Assembly (NCBI RefSeq): GCF_025751585.1
Contig: NZ_JAOWKX010000003.1
Location: forward strand, 200,323-264,322
Length of the DNA stretch: 64,000 nt
Direction: 5' to 3'
Origin: Fluctibacter corallii
GTDB taxonomy: Bacteria; Pseudomonadota; Gammaproteobacteria; Enterobacterales; Alteromonadaceae
The position numbers were made by a program, and so were the translations under genes. The first letter of the stretch is position 1. Every line of letters starts with the position of its first letter. Positions 19,841 to 30,413 of this stretch are shown one piece after another. The notes beneath the pieces are model-generated. The model saw nothing but the letters and a program-made list of their open reading frames with translations, did no database searches and was not told where the DNA came from.

Positions 19841-21421
19841 CTACGCAGCAATAAACTCTTGATACGTGCCTGTGAAGTTGTGCAGCTTTTTGTCTTTTAT
19901 TTCAATGATATGTGTCGCCAAAGAAGAAACAAATTCACGATCGTGGCTGACAAAAATAACGGTTCCTTCAAAATTTAACAGGGCGTTATTCAGTGCTTCG
20001 ATCGACTCCATATCCAAGTGGTTAGTGGGTTCATCCATGATCAGTACATTAATGTCTTTCAGCATTAACTTGCCGAATAACAGGCGGTTTTTCTCTCCAC
20101 CAGAGCAAACTTTCACTTGTTTATTAAAATCGTCTGAGCCAAACATGAGGCGCCCAAGCATGGCTTTCACTTGTAAATCATCGTGTTTAGGGCCGCGCCA
20201 CTGTGACATCCATTCGAATAGCGTAAGATCATTGTCAAACTCTTTGCTGCTATCTTGCGGAACATAGCCGATAGCCGCATTTTCGGCCCACTTAATTATT
20301 CCTTCCTTCGCTTCGATCTCATGGGTGAGACATTTGAGCATGGTGGTTTTTCCGGCACCATTCTCGCCGATAATGGCTAATCGTGATCCAGCCTCTAATA
20401 GCAGATTACCATCACTAAACAGTTCTAATTCACCGTACCCGTGTGCAAGGTTCTCAAGGGTGATTGCTTGTCGGTGCAACTTTTTATGTTGGCTGAACTT
20501 AATATAAGGCTGACGACGGCTAGAGGCCTTTATATCTGCCAGTTCAATTTTTTCTAATCGTTTTGCCCTTGAGGTCGCCTGTTTGGCTTTTGATGCGTTA
20601 GCTGAAAACCTTGCGACAAATGACTGAAGCTCTTCAATCTCGGCAGACTTCTTTGCATTCTCGTGATGGAGCTGCTCTTGAATCAATGCAGCAGCGGCAA
20701 CGAAATCATCGTAATTACCTGGAAAAATCCGCAGTTCACCATAGTCGATATCCGCCATGTGAGTACAAACTGAATTCAAAAAATGGCGATCATGCGAAAT
20801 GATGATCATGGTTGATTTGCGCTTGTTTAATTCTTCGGCCAACCAGTTGATGGTATAAATATCGAGGTTATTGGTTGGTTCGTCGAGTAACAAGATATCT
20901 GGCTCTGCGAACAATGCCTGTGCCAATAGCACACGTACTTTCTTGCCCGGAGCGACTTCTTTCATAAGGCCAAAGTGGTAGGCTTCATCTATACCTGCAG
21001 AGGTTAAAATTTCGCCTGCACGGGATTCTGCCGTGTAGCCATCCATTTCTGCGAATTTGACTTCCAGATCTGCAACGCGCATGCCGTCTTCTTCACTCAT
21101 TTCTGCCATGGCATAAATGCGGTCACGCTCTTGTTTGACTTCCCACAGTTCTTTGTCACCCATGATGACCGCATCTACAACGGCCATCTCTTCGAACGCG
21201 AACTGATCTTGACTCAAAACACCCAGCTTAGTTCCTGGGGCCATTGATACATTGCCAGTAGAGGGCTGAAGTTCGCCGCTAAGAATTTTCATGAAGGTTG
21301 ATTTTCCGCACCCGTTCGCGCCTATCAGGCCATAGCGATTGCCGTTGCCAAACTTAGCAGAGATGTTTTCGAAGAGCGGCGTAGCGCCAAATTGCATCGT
21401 AATATTCGCAGTAGTAATCAA
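19841..21421 (-). CDS. ybiT: ABC-F family ATPase, YbiT-type
   Basis: Soluble tandem ATP-binding protein of the ABC-F (translation factor) class. Opening [20 protein letters not shown] closely follows E. coli YbiT. Two Walker A motifs ([20 protein letters not shown]), a second-half signature [10 protein letters not shown], and Walker B segments [14 protein letters not shown] and [13 protein letters not shown]. The P-site interaction linker (residues about 235-300) is charged. ABC-F proteins bind the ribosomal E site and relieve stalled or sequence-hindered translation. Divergent from the YlqF-like GTPase gene. Confidence 0.93.
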   Translation of the reverse strand: MITTANITMQFGATPLFENISAKFGNGNRYGLIGANGCGKSTFMKILSGELQPSTGNVSMAPGTKLGVLSQDQFAFEEMAVVDAVIMGDKELWEVKQERDRIYAMAEMSEEDGMRVADLEVKFAEMDGYTAESRAGEILTSAGIDEAYHFGLMKEVAPGKKVRVLLAQALFAEPDILLLDEPTNNLDIYTINWLAEELNKRKSTMIIISHDRHFLNSVCTHMADIDYGELRIFPGNYDDFVAAAALIQEQLHHENAKKSAEIEELQSFVARFSANASKAKQATSRAKRLEKIELADIKASSRRQPYIKFSQHKKLHRQAITLENLAHGYGELELFSDGNLLLEAGSRLAIIGENGAGKTTMLKCLTHEIEAKEGIIKWAENAAIGYVPQDSSKEFDNDLTLFEWMSQWRGPKHDDLQVKAMLGRLMFGSDDFNKQVKVCSGGEKNRLLFGKLMLKDINVLIMDEPTNHLDMESIEALNNALLNFEGTVIFVSHDREFVSSLATHIIEIKDKKLHNFTGTYQEFIAA

Positions 21422-21614
21422 AAGAAATGTCTCAAAAAAATTGGAAATTAAATGTCAGATACTGAAGTTTCTAATTCAGCGGCCGCGCACTTTATAGGGT
21501 TGGCGATAAAATGTCCAATTGAAAGGGGGGGAATTAACGATTTTAATCGTGGCTGTGCTAATACTGTGATAATACAGTAGAATACGCGCAAGCAAACATA
21601 AGAGGTGAGTAAGC

Positions 21615-22619
21615 GTGGCGTTACAGTGGTTTCCGGGGCATATGCACAAGGCTCTGAAAGAGATAAAAGAGTCTTTGAGTCAGGTAGATATTCTGATTGA
21701 AGTATTAGATGCCCGTATTCCGTACTCCAGCGAAAACCCCGAGATAGCCAAGATTCGAGGTGATAAGCCTTGTCTGAAAATTTTGAATAAATTTGACTTG
21801 GCAGATCCTGATGTCACGCGTCAGTGGCAGGATGAGTTAGAAAGCCAGCGCGGTGTATTTACCATCACCACAACGAGTGATAAACCCGCAGAAAGCAAAC
21901 ATATTTTAACGTTAATTCGTGAGCACTGTGCCGCAAAAAATGCGTCGATTCAGTCTATCAATGCCATGATAACGGGCATTCCGAATGTGGGTAAATCCAC
22001 CCTTATCAATATTCTTGCGGATCGTATTATTGCTAAAACGGGCAATGAACCTGCGGTGACGAAAAGCCAGCAGCGTATTAATTTAGGTAGCGGTATTGTG
22101 TTGTACGACACACCAGGCGTGCTTTGGCCAAAGCTAGAAAACCCGAATTCTATCTATCGTTTGGCTGCGTCAGGTGCAGTTAAAAATACGGCAATGGAAT
22201 ATGACGATGTTGGCTTTTTTGCTGCGGATTACTTAATCAAAGCCTACCCGGATCTAATGAAAGCACGTTTTAAACTCGACACCTTGCCGGATACAGAAAT
22301 AGCGTTTTTAGAAGCGGCAGCCAAGCAGCGCGGCGCAATTATGCGCGGTGGCCGAGTGAATTTGCATAAAATTTGTGAAGTGTTGATTAATGAACTGCAA
22401 TCTGGAAAGCTCGGCAGAGTGAGCCTTGAGACGCCCAGCATGGTGGCTCAGGAAAAAATTGAAATGGCTGAGGCGGCAGAGAAAAAAGCTGCTGCGAAAG
22501 CGAAGCGTAAACAACGTTTTAAAGAGGGATCGCTTACGCCGAATAAGCGCGATCGTAAAGAAAAACGGACTGAGAAGCGAGAAGCGCAAAGTAAGCGAAT
22601 GAAGCAAGATCGAAAATAA
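21615..22619 (+). CDS. YlqF/RbgA-like circularly permuted GTPase
   Basis: Ribosome-assembly GTPase. The circular permutation is evident: the G4 motif (NKFDLADP, residue about 58) precedes G1 (GIPNVGKSTL, about 120) and G3 (DTPGVLWP, about 165). The start WFPGHMHKALKEI is the RbgA signature. In Bacillus RbgA acts in late 50S assembly; the gammaproteobacterial role is inferred. The last 50 residues are highly basic (Lys/Arg-rich), suited to rRNA binding. GTG start at 21615 with AGAGGTGAG about nine bases upstream. Confidence 0.9.
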   Translation: MALQWFPGHMHKALKEIKESLSQVDILIEVLDARIPYSSENPEIAKIRGDKPCLKILNKFDLADPDVTRQWQDELESQRGVFTITTTSDKPAESKHILTLIREHCAAKNASIQSINAMITGIPNVGKSTLINILADRIIAKTGNEPAVTKSQQRINLGSGIVLYDTPGVLWPKLENPNSIYRLAASGAVKNTAMEYDDVGFFAADYLIKAYPDLMKARFKLDTLPDTEIAFLEAAAKQRGAIMRGGRVNLHKICEVLINELQSGKLGRVSLETPSMVAQEKIEMAEAAEKKAAAKAKRKQRFKEGSLTPNKRDRKEKRTEKREAQSKRMKQDRK

Positions 22620-22718
22620 GGGCAGGGAAGTCAGAATGTCGTGTTTGAATCCCGCGTACTGCGGGTAATGGCTTCAGCGAGTAGCACATAAGCATGCGCT
22701 ACTCACAAATCGGTGTTA

Positions 22719-23339
22719 TTACCCTTTAAAGCCTTTACCCACCAAATACACTTCGCGAGAACGAGGTCTTGAGGCAGCAGGTTTACGTACGATGACTTTT
22801 TCAAACGAACTACGCACGTCTTTTACGTATTCATCGTAGCCAACACCCTGAAATACTTTGGCGCAAAAGCTACCGCCAGGTTTTAGAACGTTGCGCGCCA
22901 TATCAAGTGCTAGCTCAACCAAATACATGGCAGCGTATTGGTCGGTGTTTTTAACGCCACTGAGGTTTGGCGCCATGTCTGAAATCACCGTATCTGCTTG
23001 CCCACCGTCTAGCGCTTGTAAAATGGACTCATAAACGGCTTCATCGGTAAAATCTCCTTGAATAAAGGTGACACCGAGAATGGCATCCATAGGCAAAATG
23101 TCTGACGCGATAACCCGTCCGCTGTCTCCCACAACCGGGGCGACAATCTGTGACCACCCGCCGGGGGCGGAGCCGAGATCAACCACCACGCTGCCAGGGC
23201 GATAGAGCGCGTCTTTTTCATTAATTTCGATCAGCTTATAGCTGGCGCGAGACCGGTAGCCATCTATTTGCGCTTTTTTCACATAGGGATCGTTAACGTG
23301 TTCGTCCATCCACTTTTTACTGGTTTTTGATCGCGCCAT
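22719..23339 (-). CDS. rlmE: 23S rRNA (uridine2552-2'-O)-methyltransferase
   Basis: RlmE (FtsJ/RrmJ) methylates U2552 in the A loop of 23S rRNA late in 50S assembly. The N-terminus [18 protein letters not shown] matches the family, the SAM-binding loop is [11 protein letters not shown], the catalytic Asp lies in SDMAPNLSG, and the catalytic Lys in the FCAKVFQG strand. 206 residues, as expected. In many gammaproteobacteria the gene precedes ftsH; here it stands alone, convergent with the GTPase gene and overlapping the leader of the divergent TrmH-family gene. Confidence 0.96.
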   Translation of the reverse strand: MARSKTSKKWMDEHVNDPYVKKAQIDGYRSRASYKLIEINEKDALYRPGSVVVDLGSAPGGWSQIVAPVVGDSGRVIASDILPMDAILGVTFIQGDFTDEAVYESILQALDGGQADTVISDMAPNLSGVKNTDQYAAMYLVELALDMARNVLKPGGSFCAKVFQGVGYDEYVKDVRSSFEKVIVRKPAASRPRSREVYLVGKGFKG

Positions 23340-23428
23340 TAGTTTGCCTGCTCCGGTATCGCAAAAAAGGTCGAATATTGTATACTTGCCAGCGTGAATT
23401 TCAAAACTCTTCCCCCCTAAACAGGCTT

Positions 23429-24181
23429 ATGAAAATGAAACTAGACGATGTGAAAAAACTGCATCAAAAGAAGTATCGTGCGGAATTTGGCCATTATCTG
23501 GTTGAAGGTGAGCATCTCATCATGGAGCTGCAAAAAGCGTTAGCACAATCTGCAGATGCGCGGCGTATCACTTTGTATATCACCGAGCCTCGACAACAGT
23601 GGGCACGTGATTATATTACTGCTGACTTTGCGTTAGAGATCGTAAGTGATAAACAAATGGCGAAGCTGAGCGATACCAAAACCCCGCAAGGTGTGGTCGC
23701 TTGTGTGCCGCTACCTGAGCCTGATCAAAGTGGTAATCAAGCAACCGACAATGCCCGATGTATCTTTCTTCACGAAGTGCAGGATCCGGGGAATTTAGGT
23801 ACGATTATGCGTAACCTTGCTTGGTTTGGCGGATTTCGTTTGCTGCTAAGTCCTAACAGTGTTGATCCATTTAATTCTAAAGTGGTGCGTGCCAGCATGG
23901 GCGCTATTTTTCATCTTCCTATTGAGGTAGATTGCCAAATTGAGGCGTTGCCACAGCGCTTCAGTAAGTTTGCTTATTTGGATCTGCATGGTGCGAGTAT
24001 TCGCACGCCAGAATTTACACAATATGATTGCTACCTTTTTGGCAATGAAGCGCGTGGTGTACCGTTAGAGAGCTTGGCTGCATTTAATGCCGATGCGTTC
24101 ACAATTGCTGGAAGCGGCGATATCGACTCACTTAACTTATCGAATTCAGTGGCTATTTGTGCGTATCAGCTGTCTGTTTAG
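23429..24181 (+). CDS. TrmH/SpoU-family RNA methyltransferase
   Basis: SPOUT-class 2'-O-ribose methyltransferase with the three family motifs: LHEVQDPGNLGTIMRNLAWF, CYLFGNEARGVPLE and DSLNLSNSVAICAYQL. The N-terminal part (LVEGEHLIMELQKA) is the L30e-like substrate-binding domain. Start set at ATG 23429 because the longer frame would begin inside the divergent rlmE gene and has no domain content; another ATG follows at 23435. The RNA target cannot be read from sequence. Neighbouring rlmE and rluF also modify rRNA. Confidence 0.88.
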   Translation: MKMKLDDVKKLHQKKYRAEFGHYLVEGEHLIMELQKALAQSADARRITLYITEPRQQWARDYITADFALEIVSDKQMAKLSDTKTPQGVVACVPLPEPDQSGNQATDNARCIFLHEVQDPGNLGTIMRNLAWFGGFRLLLSPNSVDPFNSKVVRASMGAIFHLPIEVDCQIEALPQRFSKFAYLDLHGASIRTPEFTQYDCYLFGNEARGVPLESLAAFNADAFTIAGSGDIDSLNLSNSVAICAYQLSV

Positions 24182-24222
24182 CGAATCGTCGTTATTTACG
24201 CAAGCAGACAGCTTATCTATGC

Positions 24223-24960
24223 TTACGCTGTTTTTTTAGAGTGTTTTACGGCATCGTTTAGCTGTTTTAGCTCTTGCTTGGTCAGGTTACGCCATTGTCC
24301 AGGTTTGAGATTGTCGAGTTGAATATGCATGATGCGGGTACGCTTCAATTTGGTGACTTCATAGCCTAAAAATTCACACATTCGACGAATTTGGCGATTA
24401 AGCCCCTGCGTGAGAATAATGCTGAATTGAAAGCGTCCACGAGCACTGACTCGGCAGGGTTTGGTTACCGTGCCTAGAATGGGCACACCCTTTGCCATTT
24501 TCGTTAAAAAACGCTCGCTGATTGGCTGATTCACCGTAACAATGTACTCTTTATCGTGTGCATTTTCTGCGCGTAGTACTTTGTTAACAATATCGCCATC
24601 GCTAGTGAGTAATATAAGACCCTCAGAGGGTTTGTCGAGTCGTCCAATTGGGAAAATACGCTCTTTGTGGCCTACGGCATCAATGATATTCCCTTTTACA
24701 TGTCGCTCTGTTGTACAGGTAATGCCGATTGGTTTGTGATAAGCAATATAGATACGATCAGATTTATCTTTTGCTACCCCTCCTACGATTTTACCATCTA
24801 GCTTGACCACATCGCCTGCCGTGACTTTTGTGCCTAGTTCAGGCTGCTTGCCGTTAATCGTTACGCGTTTTTGCTCAATTAATTTGTCAGCCTCTCTACG
24901 AGAGCAAACGCCAGTATCGCTTAAGTATTTGTTTAATCGCTTCGGAGTTTCAGTAGTCAT
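24223..24960 (-). CDS. rluF: 23S rRNA pseudouridine synthase RluF
   Basis: Makes pseudouridine at position 2604 (and 2605 weakly) of 23S rRNA. N-terminal S4 domain (RLNKYLSDTGVCSRREADKL), then the RsuA-type catalytic domain with the Asp motif FPIGRLDKPSEGLILLT. VPILGTVTKPCRV and LNRQIRRMCEFLGYEV match RluF better than RluB/E. Start at ATG 24960, since the longer frame to 25020 adds 20 residues of no domain character. Shorter at the C-terminus than E. coli RluF, which carries a basic tail. Confidence 0.92.
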   Translation of the reverse strand: MTTETPKRLNKYLSDTGVCSRREADKLIEQKRVTINGKQPELGTKVTAGDVVKLDGKIVGGVAKDKSDRIYIAYHKPIGITCTTERHVKGNIIDAVGHKERIFPIGRLDKPSEGLILLTSDGDIVNKVLRAENAHDKEYIVTVNQPISERFLTKMAKGVPILGTVTKPCRVSARGRFQFSIILTQGLNRQIRRMCEFLGYEVTKLKRTRIMHIQLDNLKPGQWRNLTKQELKQLNDAVKHSKKTA

Positions 24961-25169
24961 AGTCACGAATTCAGTTTCACGGCTTAGAGGAACCCTTAGG
25001 TGGGGCATCAGTTTCGGCAAAGTATATCGGAATTTTATCTTTCAAGCAGCGCTTTAAGTGCTGGCCGATATAAAAACGTGTACTTCTCACGAGTCAGAGG
25101 GAAAAGTTATTTTCATTCCGTTGTGTAGGAAAAAACGAGCTCTTGAAGAAGAGCGCGTTAGTATAGACT

Positions 25170-26846
25170 TTAATGTATTATTCTCGCAGCTTGCACAGCG
25201 GCATCTCGGTATGGAGTGAGAATAACGTCTACCCCTAATTCACGGAGCTTCTCAGCATCCTTTTCATTATTAATCGCAATTGCTATACGGCCTGTAAATC
25301 CATAATTGCGGAGGTTCTCTATCATTTGTCGACGAGGATCTTCAAAGCGAGAACCGAGGGCGTCGCGAGGAAGTGTGGCAATAAACCATTTTGCATCGCG
25401 CAGAGGTAAGTGAGACAAAAACTCTACATCGCTGATGTCACCAAAAAAGCTTGGAATGTCTTGGGCCAGCCAATGATGATAAATTTCAGGGTTAAAATCG
25501 ATCACGCCTACATGCCTGTTCTGGGCGATAAGATGTTCTAACACTTGCGTGCCATAGTGGCCCGCACCACATACTAAGATTTCTGCGGTATGGCCTTTTT
25601 GGAGCGAGGGTTGCTCGATTTCTCGATTGCGGCTAGAAAGTTCAAATATTTTAAACCACGGCGATAAGCGCTCATACAGACGATGACTATGGCTAATCAT
25701 GTAAACCGACAAGGCAATGGTCACTAGGCCCACCAGTGTAACCAGCCCCAATGCTTCGTTTTGTAAATGTCCGATGCTAATCCCCATCGCGATGAAAATA
25801 AGTGAAAACTCACTGATTTGTGCAACGGTCAAACCTGCTAAAAATCCCGTTCGGCTGCGATAGCCCATTAGACCCATTATTATCATTACGATGAGCGGGT
25901 TACCAATTAAGACAAACAATGACAAGATGACGGCAGGAAGCATTTGCTCACCCAAAATACTTAAGTCGAGTTGACTGCCCAGTGAGATGAAGAAAAAGAG
26001 CAGCAAAAAATCCCGAAGCGATGCCAGCCGCGTAATAATGGCTTCTCTATATGGCGTTGAGGCAAGAGCAACCCCGGCAAGCAGCCCGCCAAGTTCTTTG
26101 CTGAAACCGAGCACATGGCCAATTGAGGCGAATATTGCGGCGAGCGCCACGGCGAAGATCAGGAGTTGTTCTGACGATCTCGCCACTCGACGTATCAGAT
26201 TGTTTGCCCAAAAACGTACAAACAAGAGGGTCACCACAAGCATTAACATCGCGCTTAACAGTATCTCGCCTAGACGTTGCCACAGGCCTTGCTCTGCCGA
26301 TTCGCCGATGCCCATAGCAGATAAAACGACCATGGCGATGACCACGACGATGTCTTGAACAATCAAAAAGCCAATGGCGATACGGCCGTGCAATGCATCA
26401 ACTTCGCGTTTGTCAGATAACATTTTGACGATGATGATAGTACTTGAAAAGGTGAGTGCAACGCCGACATACACCGATGTTAGAAAGTCAAAGTCTAATA
26501 ACAAGCAAATCCCAAGCCCAATGACCGAAGTGAAGATAACTTGACCTAACCCTGTTGCGACAGCGACTTTACCTAGAGAGCGAATAAGAGAGAGATCGAG
26601 CTTTAAGCCTACGAGAAAAAGTAAAATGGCAATACCAAGCTGCGAGAGTAACGCGATACTGTCGTCGGAGTGGACGATATCAAGTACGGAAGGGCCTACC
26701 ACCACGCCCACTGCAATAAAGCTAACGATAACTGGTTGGCGCAACAACTGGCCAACAAACGCAAACAGTGCGGTGATGCCCAGTAGAGTCGTTAACTCAT
26801 AGAAAGCATTGGCTCTCAACATGTCAGTGAATGCGGAATAATCCAT
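25170..26846 (-). CDS. CPA2-family cation:proton antiporter with TrkA-N domain
   Basis: Inner-membrane monovalent cation/proton antiporter of the KefB/YbaL type. About 12-13 hydrophobic segments cover residues 1-390; LRQPVIVSFIAVGVVVGPSV and LGIAILLFLVGLKLDLSLI are typical CPA2 motifs. Residues about 418-540 form a Rossmann TrkA-N/RCK domain (ILVCGAGHYGTQVLEHLI) that binds a nucleotide and gates transport; the usual TrkA-C domain is missing or very short. Stands alone, divergent from the Usp gene. Ion specificity cannot be assigned. Confidence 0.88.
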   Translation of the reverse strand: MDYSAFTDMLRANAFYELTTLLGITALFAFVGQLLRQPVIVSFIAVGVVVGPSVLDIVHSDDSIALLSQLGIAILLFLVGLKLDLSLIRSLGKVAVATGLGQVIFTSVIGLGICLLLDFDFLTSVYVGVALTFSSTIIIVKMLSDKREVDALHGRIAIGFLIVQDIVVVIAMVVLSAMGIGESAEQGLWQRLGEILLSAMLMLVVTLLFVRFWANNLIRRVARSSEQLLIFAVALAAIFASIGHVLGFSKELGGLLAGVALASTPYREAIITRLASLRDFLLLFFFISLGSQLDLSILGEQMLPAVILSLFVLIGNPLIVMIIMGLMGYRSRTGFLAGLTVAQISEFSLIFIAMGISIGHLQNEALGLVTLVGLVTIALSVYMISHSHRLYERLSPWFKIFELSSRNREIEQPSLQKGHTAEILVCGAGHYGTQVLEHLIAQNRHVGVIDFNPEIYHHWLAQDIPSFFGDISDVEFLSHLPLRDAKWFIATLPRDALGSRFEDPRRQMIENLRNYGFTGRIAIAINNEKDAEKLRELGVDVILTPYRDAAVQAARIIH

Positions 26847-27004
26847 ACGAAACTCCGATACGTGCTAGTGTTAACTAAACGCCATTAACTTTATAGTAAT
26901 CAATATCCTTCGCTTTACAATGGAATTAGCGCGAGGAGTAAAAAATGTATCGGTGAATGGTGTTTCGTTTATTCTAGGTAGAGCTTCATATAGCGAGGTG
27001 TATC

Positions 27005-27961
27005 ATGCGTAGTCAAAATATTCTGTATGTTTTTGCTGGCGACGAGAGCTGCCACTCAGATGCGCTAGCACGTGCTGTGCATTTGCATCAACAAGGATAT
27101 GGTACGTTGACCTGTTTATGTGTCTATCCAACGTTACGCTTTCCTCCTCACCTTAAGTTAAGCTTGCCTGACGCTACGGTTATTGAATCTGAATTAACTG
27201 AGCGTGCTAAAAAACACCTTTTTGAGGCTGTTGAAAAAATAGCACCCGACACGCTCGTTCAGTGTGAAACTCGCTTTGGACACATGTATATCGAAGCCAT
27301 CCGTTTTGGTTTGCAGCAACAAAGTACCTTAATTATTAAGGCTGCTAAAAACCCAGAGTGGACAGATTTTTTGTTTGATAGTGAAGATATGCACTTACTT
27401 CGAAAAAGTCCGATGCCAGTGTGGCTCACAAAAGAACCAGACAACAAACCCATTAAACATATCGTTGTTGCGTTGGATTTTGAGCATATTGAAGAAAGTG
27501 AGGAAAGTGAACGGCTCAATCAACAGCTATTACACCAAGCGTTTAACATCGCTCAGAGAGAGCGTGCAACCTTGCACTTACTGAATGTATACAACGCTTC
27601 TTCCGCTGATTTTGCCAGTCTTTGGGTAGAGAACCCGAAAAAGCTTGAAGAGGAGGTATTGAAAGATGAAAAACTTACTCGTCAGGCTGCTATGCAGGAT
27701 CTGATCGAAGAGGTCGAAGCACAGAATGGCATTCGCTTCGCCGATATAAAACATCACATTCACCTTATTCAAGGCTCTCCCAATCGAGATATTGCCAAAA
27801 AGGTAAAAGCACTACAGGCAGATCTGGTGATTATGGGGAGTGTAGGACGCAGCGGTATCGCTGGACTTTTAATCGGAAACACTGCCGAAACAACATTATT
27901 GCAGTTGGAGTGTGCTGTGTTGGTAATGAAGCCTGATGGCTTTGTGTCTCCGATTGTGTAA
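27005..27961 (+). CDS. Tandem universal stress protein (UspE-like)
   Basis: Two Usp domains in one chain: residues about 1-140 and 150-315. The second has the nucleotide-binding motif GSVGRSGIAGLLIGNTAE (G-x2-G-x9-G pattern); the first is degenerate. Such tandem proteins respond to stress and growth arrest; UspE-type members act in oxidative stress and motility. Preceded by a good ribosome site (GCGAGGTG at about 26993-27000). Divergent from the antiporter gene, a frequent association between Usp proteins and ion transporters. Confidence 0.85.
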   Translation: MRSQNILYVFAGDESCHSDALARAVHLHQQGYGTLTCLCVYPTLRFPPHLKLSLPDATVIESELTERAKKHLFEAVEKIAPDTLVQCETRFGHMYIEAIRFGLQQQSTLIIKAAKNPEWTDFLFDSEDMHLLRKSPMPVWLTKEPDNKPIKHIVVALDFEHIEESEESERLNQQLLHQAFNIAQRERATLHLLNVYNASSADFASLWVENPKKLEEEVLKDEKLTRQAAMQDLIEEVEAQNGIRFADIKHHIHLIQGSPNRDIAKKVKALQADLVIMGSVGRSGIAGLLIGNTAETTLLQLECAVLVMKPDGFVSPIV

Positions 27962-28096
27962 ATTGGCATATCGTGTTGCTGGTTTACGTCGCTTGCGTTT
28001 AGATAAGTGAGATTTTTGGGAATCCTTGGGAGATTTGAATTTTTAACATAGGCAAGTAGAATCAACGGCTGGCTGATGTAGGGTGTAAAGGACGCG

Positions 28097-29950
28097 ATGG
28101 ATTTTTACTTTCAGGGATTCCACTTCAAACAAGATCAACTTGTGCTGTTCAAACATGGAGAGGTTGTAGGCTTACGGTTGAATGAAGCCAAGCTTCTGGC
28201 GTTATTGATTAGTGACCCGGAGAAGGTGTTTAGTAAACAAGAAATCCTAGACTCGGTGTGGGCGGGAAAAGCCGTTGCTGAACAGTCAATTTTCCAAAAT
28301 ATTAGCCATTTGCGGAGTATTTTTGGTGGGGATGCTATTCGTACTCACCCTAAAAAAGGCTATCAATGGACCATTCAGCTAGAGGAAGCGCCCCTGCTTA
28401 AAGCTCCTGTGGTGCTAGCACCAAGCAGCCATGTTGGTCTAAGGGCTGTCTTTGTTGGTATCCTATTAACTTTCGTCGTCTGCCTTTTTTATTTATATCA
28501 GCCATCCTCGTTCTCATCACAACAAACAAGGGCAGCGACTGTTGCTGTAATATCAGAAAATGATGACGTTATAGAGCATTTTTCCGCATCAACGCCCTCA
28601 ACCAATATCCGCTTTATCCCCGAGAGTAACGTTAAGATTGACGCTTACGAAGTAGAGCACGATTCTATTAAGCCCCTGTTAACAAAGCGAAATGCCGATG
28701 TGCTTATGCTTGTCGAAACACAACAGCACGATGATCATATTGGCCTTTCTTTCTCACTACGAAGAGAAAACAACCGCTGGCAGGGATACCTTAGTGGTGC
28801 TTCAGTTGAACATGTTTTGGCGCGTTTAACTGAGCATGTAGAGAGCGTTGTAAAGTCCAACGTATTGGAAGTGAGTGAAAACAGCCTTAACTTGCTTAAT
28901 GCCCGTTTACGCGTGCTGTACAGCCAGAACCCTGATGACGCCATTGTTTTATTTCAGCTAATCAATAATTTAAAAGAGATAGGGGAGTATGAGGAGGCAT
29001 TGGTACACCTTCATAAACTTCAGCAGCTTATGAAAATACACCCCTTTCTGGAGTATCACAGCAAAAGCCTCGTTTTGATTCAGCAGATCAACGCTCTCCT
29101 TTATGATGGGGAGTTGGTTTTAACTAAGTGGAATGATAATCAGATTGCGCTGGCAGAACAGATTGCAATCACACACTTGGATCAAATCAGCTTACGTCAA
29201 TTATCCCTATTGCAGGGGAAGCGCGCCCTGGCTGAGAAGAACTTTCCGTTATTAGAAAGTGAAATGAAGTTAGCGATTCAGCGAGAAAACAACGCGGGCA
29301 ATTTTACCTCAGCGCTAGACCTAACCATTACGCTTGCCTCTTATGCCAATAAGCTGAACGAAATAGAAGCGCGTAATGACTACTTATCGCAAGCGAAACG
29401 CACTATTGACGCTCATGGGCTAGATAAAACGTGGCTTGCGCAAGTGTACTTTCAGCAAGGTTTATTTGCAGAAAAGGCGGGGGACGATGACCGAGCTATG
29501 GGGCATTATCGAGATGTGTTGTCTGTGTACCTTCCAAATCAAGACAGTTGGAGTAAAGAGCGGGCACAGTTTCACTTAGCTCGCATATTAAATGGTAAAG
29601 AACGCTTTGCAGATGCAATCGCGCTATTTGAGAATGAAAAAATACTGAGCGCCAAAGAGCGGTTGACGATGGCCTCCATTTACTTTGATTGGGGAAATAT
29701 TGCGCTAGCAAAACAGCATGCTGACAGTGCTTATCAAATGGCCGTGCAGAATGGAGAATTAGCCACATCACTCTATGCTGCGCTATTGCGTGTTGAGGTT
29801 AGTGCTGACAGTGCGGAGGACATCGACGGGCAACGATATGCACACTATATTCGTAAACATGCATTCGCAAGTTGGCTAAAACAAGTAAGAAAGCGTTTGG
29901 ATAAATTGCGTATTTTTAATAGAGATTACCAACACTTTAATGATCTGTAG
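28097..29950 (+). CDS. CadC/ToxR-like membrane-bound transcriptional regulator
   Basis: N-terminal OmpR-type winged helix (residues about 1-95: LRLNEAKLLALLISDPEKVF, SKQEILDSVWAGKAVAEQSI, HPKKGYQWTI), one membrane helix at about 113-134 (VGLRAVFVGILLTFVVCLFY), then a large periplasmic part of about 480 residues with helical repeats likely of TPR type. This is the one-component CadC/ToxR architecture, in which a periplasmic sensor controls a DNA-binding domain that stays at the membrane. Target and signal unknown. ATG at 28097 with GTAAAGGACGCG upstream. Confidence 0.85.
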   Translation: MDFYFQGFHFKQDQLVLFKHGEVVGLRLNEAKLLALLISDPEKVFSKQEILDSVWAGKAVAEQSIFQNISHLRSIFGGDAIRTHPKKGYQWTIQLEEAPLLKAPVVLAPSSHVGLRAVFVGILLTFVVCLFYLYQPSSFSSQQTRAATVAVISENDDVIEHFSASTPSTNIRFIPESNVKIDAYEVEHDSIKPLLTKRNADVLMLVETQQHDDHIGLSFSLRRENNRWQGYLSGASVEHVLARLTEHVESVVKSNVLEVSENSLNLLNARLRVLYSQNPDDAIVLFQLINNLKEIGEYEEALVHLHKLQQLMKIHPFLEYHSKSLVLIQQINALLYDGELVLTKWNDNQIALAEQIAITHLDQISLRQLSLLQGKRALAEKNFPLLESEMKLAIQRENNAGNFTSALDLTITLASYANKLNEIEARNDYLSQAKRTIDAHGLDKTWLAQVYFQQGLFAEKAGDDDRAMGHYRDVLSVYLPNQDSWSKERAQFHLARILNGKERFADAIALFENEKILSAKERLTMASIYFDWGNIALAKQHADSAYQMAVQNGELATSLYAALLRVEVSADSAEDIDGQRYAHYIRKHAFASWLKQVRKRLDKLRIFNRDYQHFNDL

Positions 29951-30035
29951 TAGCACCATATCTGATCGGATACTTTGTGTTTAAAGCTCAACAACATCTG
30001 ACGGGCATCGACAAAGAGCGGGCATTTGCCTTTCA

Positions 30036-30129
30036 GCATAAGGGGAAGCGACGTAGCGGTATAATCGCGAAGCAGCCAGCGAGTAGTTGTTCCAGTGAGC
30101 GACAGCGAAAGTCTTAATGCTTTTGTTAT
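30036..30129 (-). repeat. attC-like site 5 (array end)
   Basis: Minus strand: ATAACAAAAGCATTAAGAC at the 5' end and CCCCTTATGCTGAAAG at the 3' end, with GCATTAAG opposite CTTATGC. The 3' core is degenerate, as expected at the distal end of an array. The stop codon of the 85-aa gene lies inside it. Confidence 0.65.
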
Positions 30130-30383
30130 AGATATGGTATTGAAAAGAGAATATTTTTATTAGGTATTAACCATATCATTAATATGCCAATAAAACAGAA
30201 CCCAATGCCGACGGCTTTAGCATGATTACCAGTTAAACTAGATTTGGAACTTTTAATAAACTTAGCATTATATTCAGCGCCATTCGTTACCCCTGCTTCT
30301 ACATCAACTTTTCCTACAATGATCACTTTTAACCCAAAGTAAATCATTAGAATTCCAAATAAGTCTATTAATCCAACTTCCAT
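30126..30383 (-). CDS. Cassette 5: small membrane protein, 85 aa
   Basis: Unrecognised. Two hydrophobic helices (residues about 6-24, LFGILMIYFGLKVIIVG, and about 57-75, AVGIGFCFIGILMIWLI) flank a polar middle with KFIKSSKSSLTGNHAK. ATG at 30383. The stop TAA is supplied by the first bases of the attC site, a common economy in cassette genes. The gene occupies nearly the whole cassette. Function unknown; small membrane proteins are frequent among integron cassettes. Confidence 0.65.
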   Translation of the reverse strand: MEVGLIDLFGILMIYFGLKVIIVGKVDVEAGVTNGAEYNAKFIKSSKSSLTGNHAKAVGIGFCFIGILMIWLIPNKNILFSIPYL

Positions 30384-30413
30384 ATTTAATACCTATAACT
30401 TTTGAATAAGGGC

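Noticed and set aside
19646..19978. 110-codon plus-strand frame before the ABC-F gene
   Set aside because: Its second half is antisense to the end of ybiT, and no domain or ribosome site is visible.
26047..26358. Overlapping plus- and minus-strand frames inside the antiporter gene
   Set aside because: Shadows of a strongly supported CPA2 coding region.
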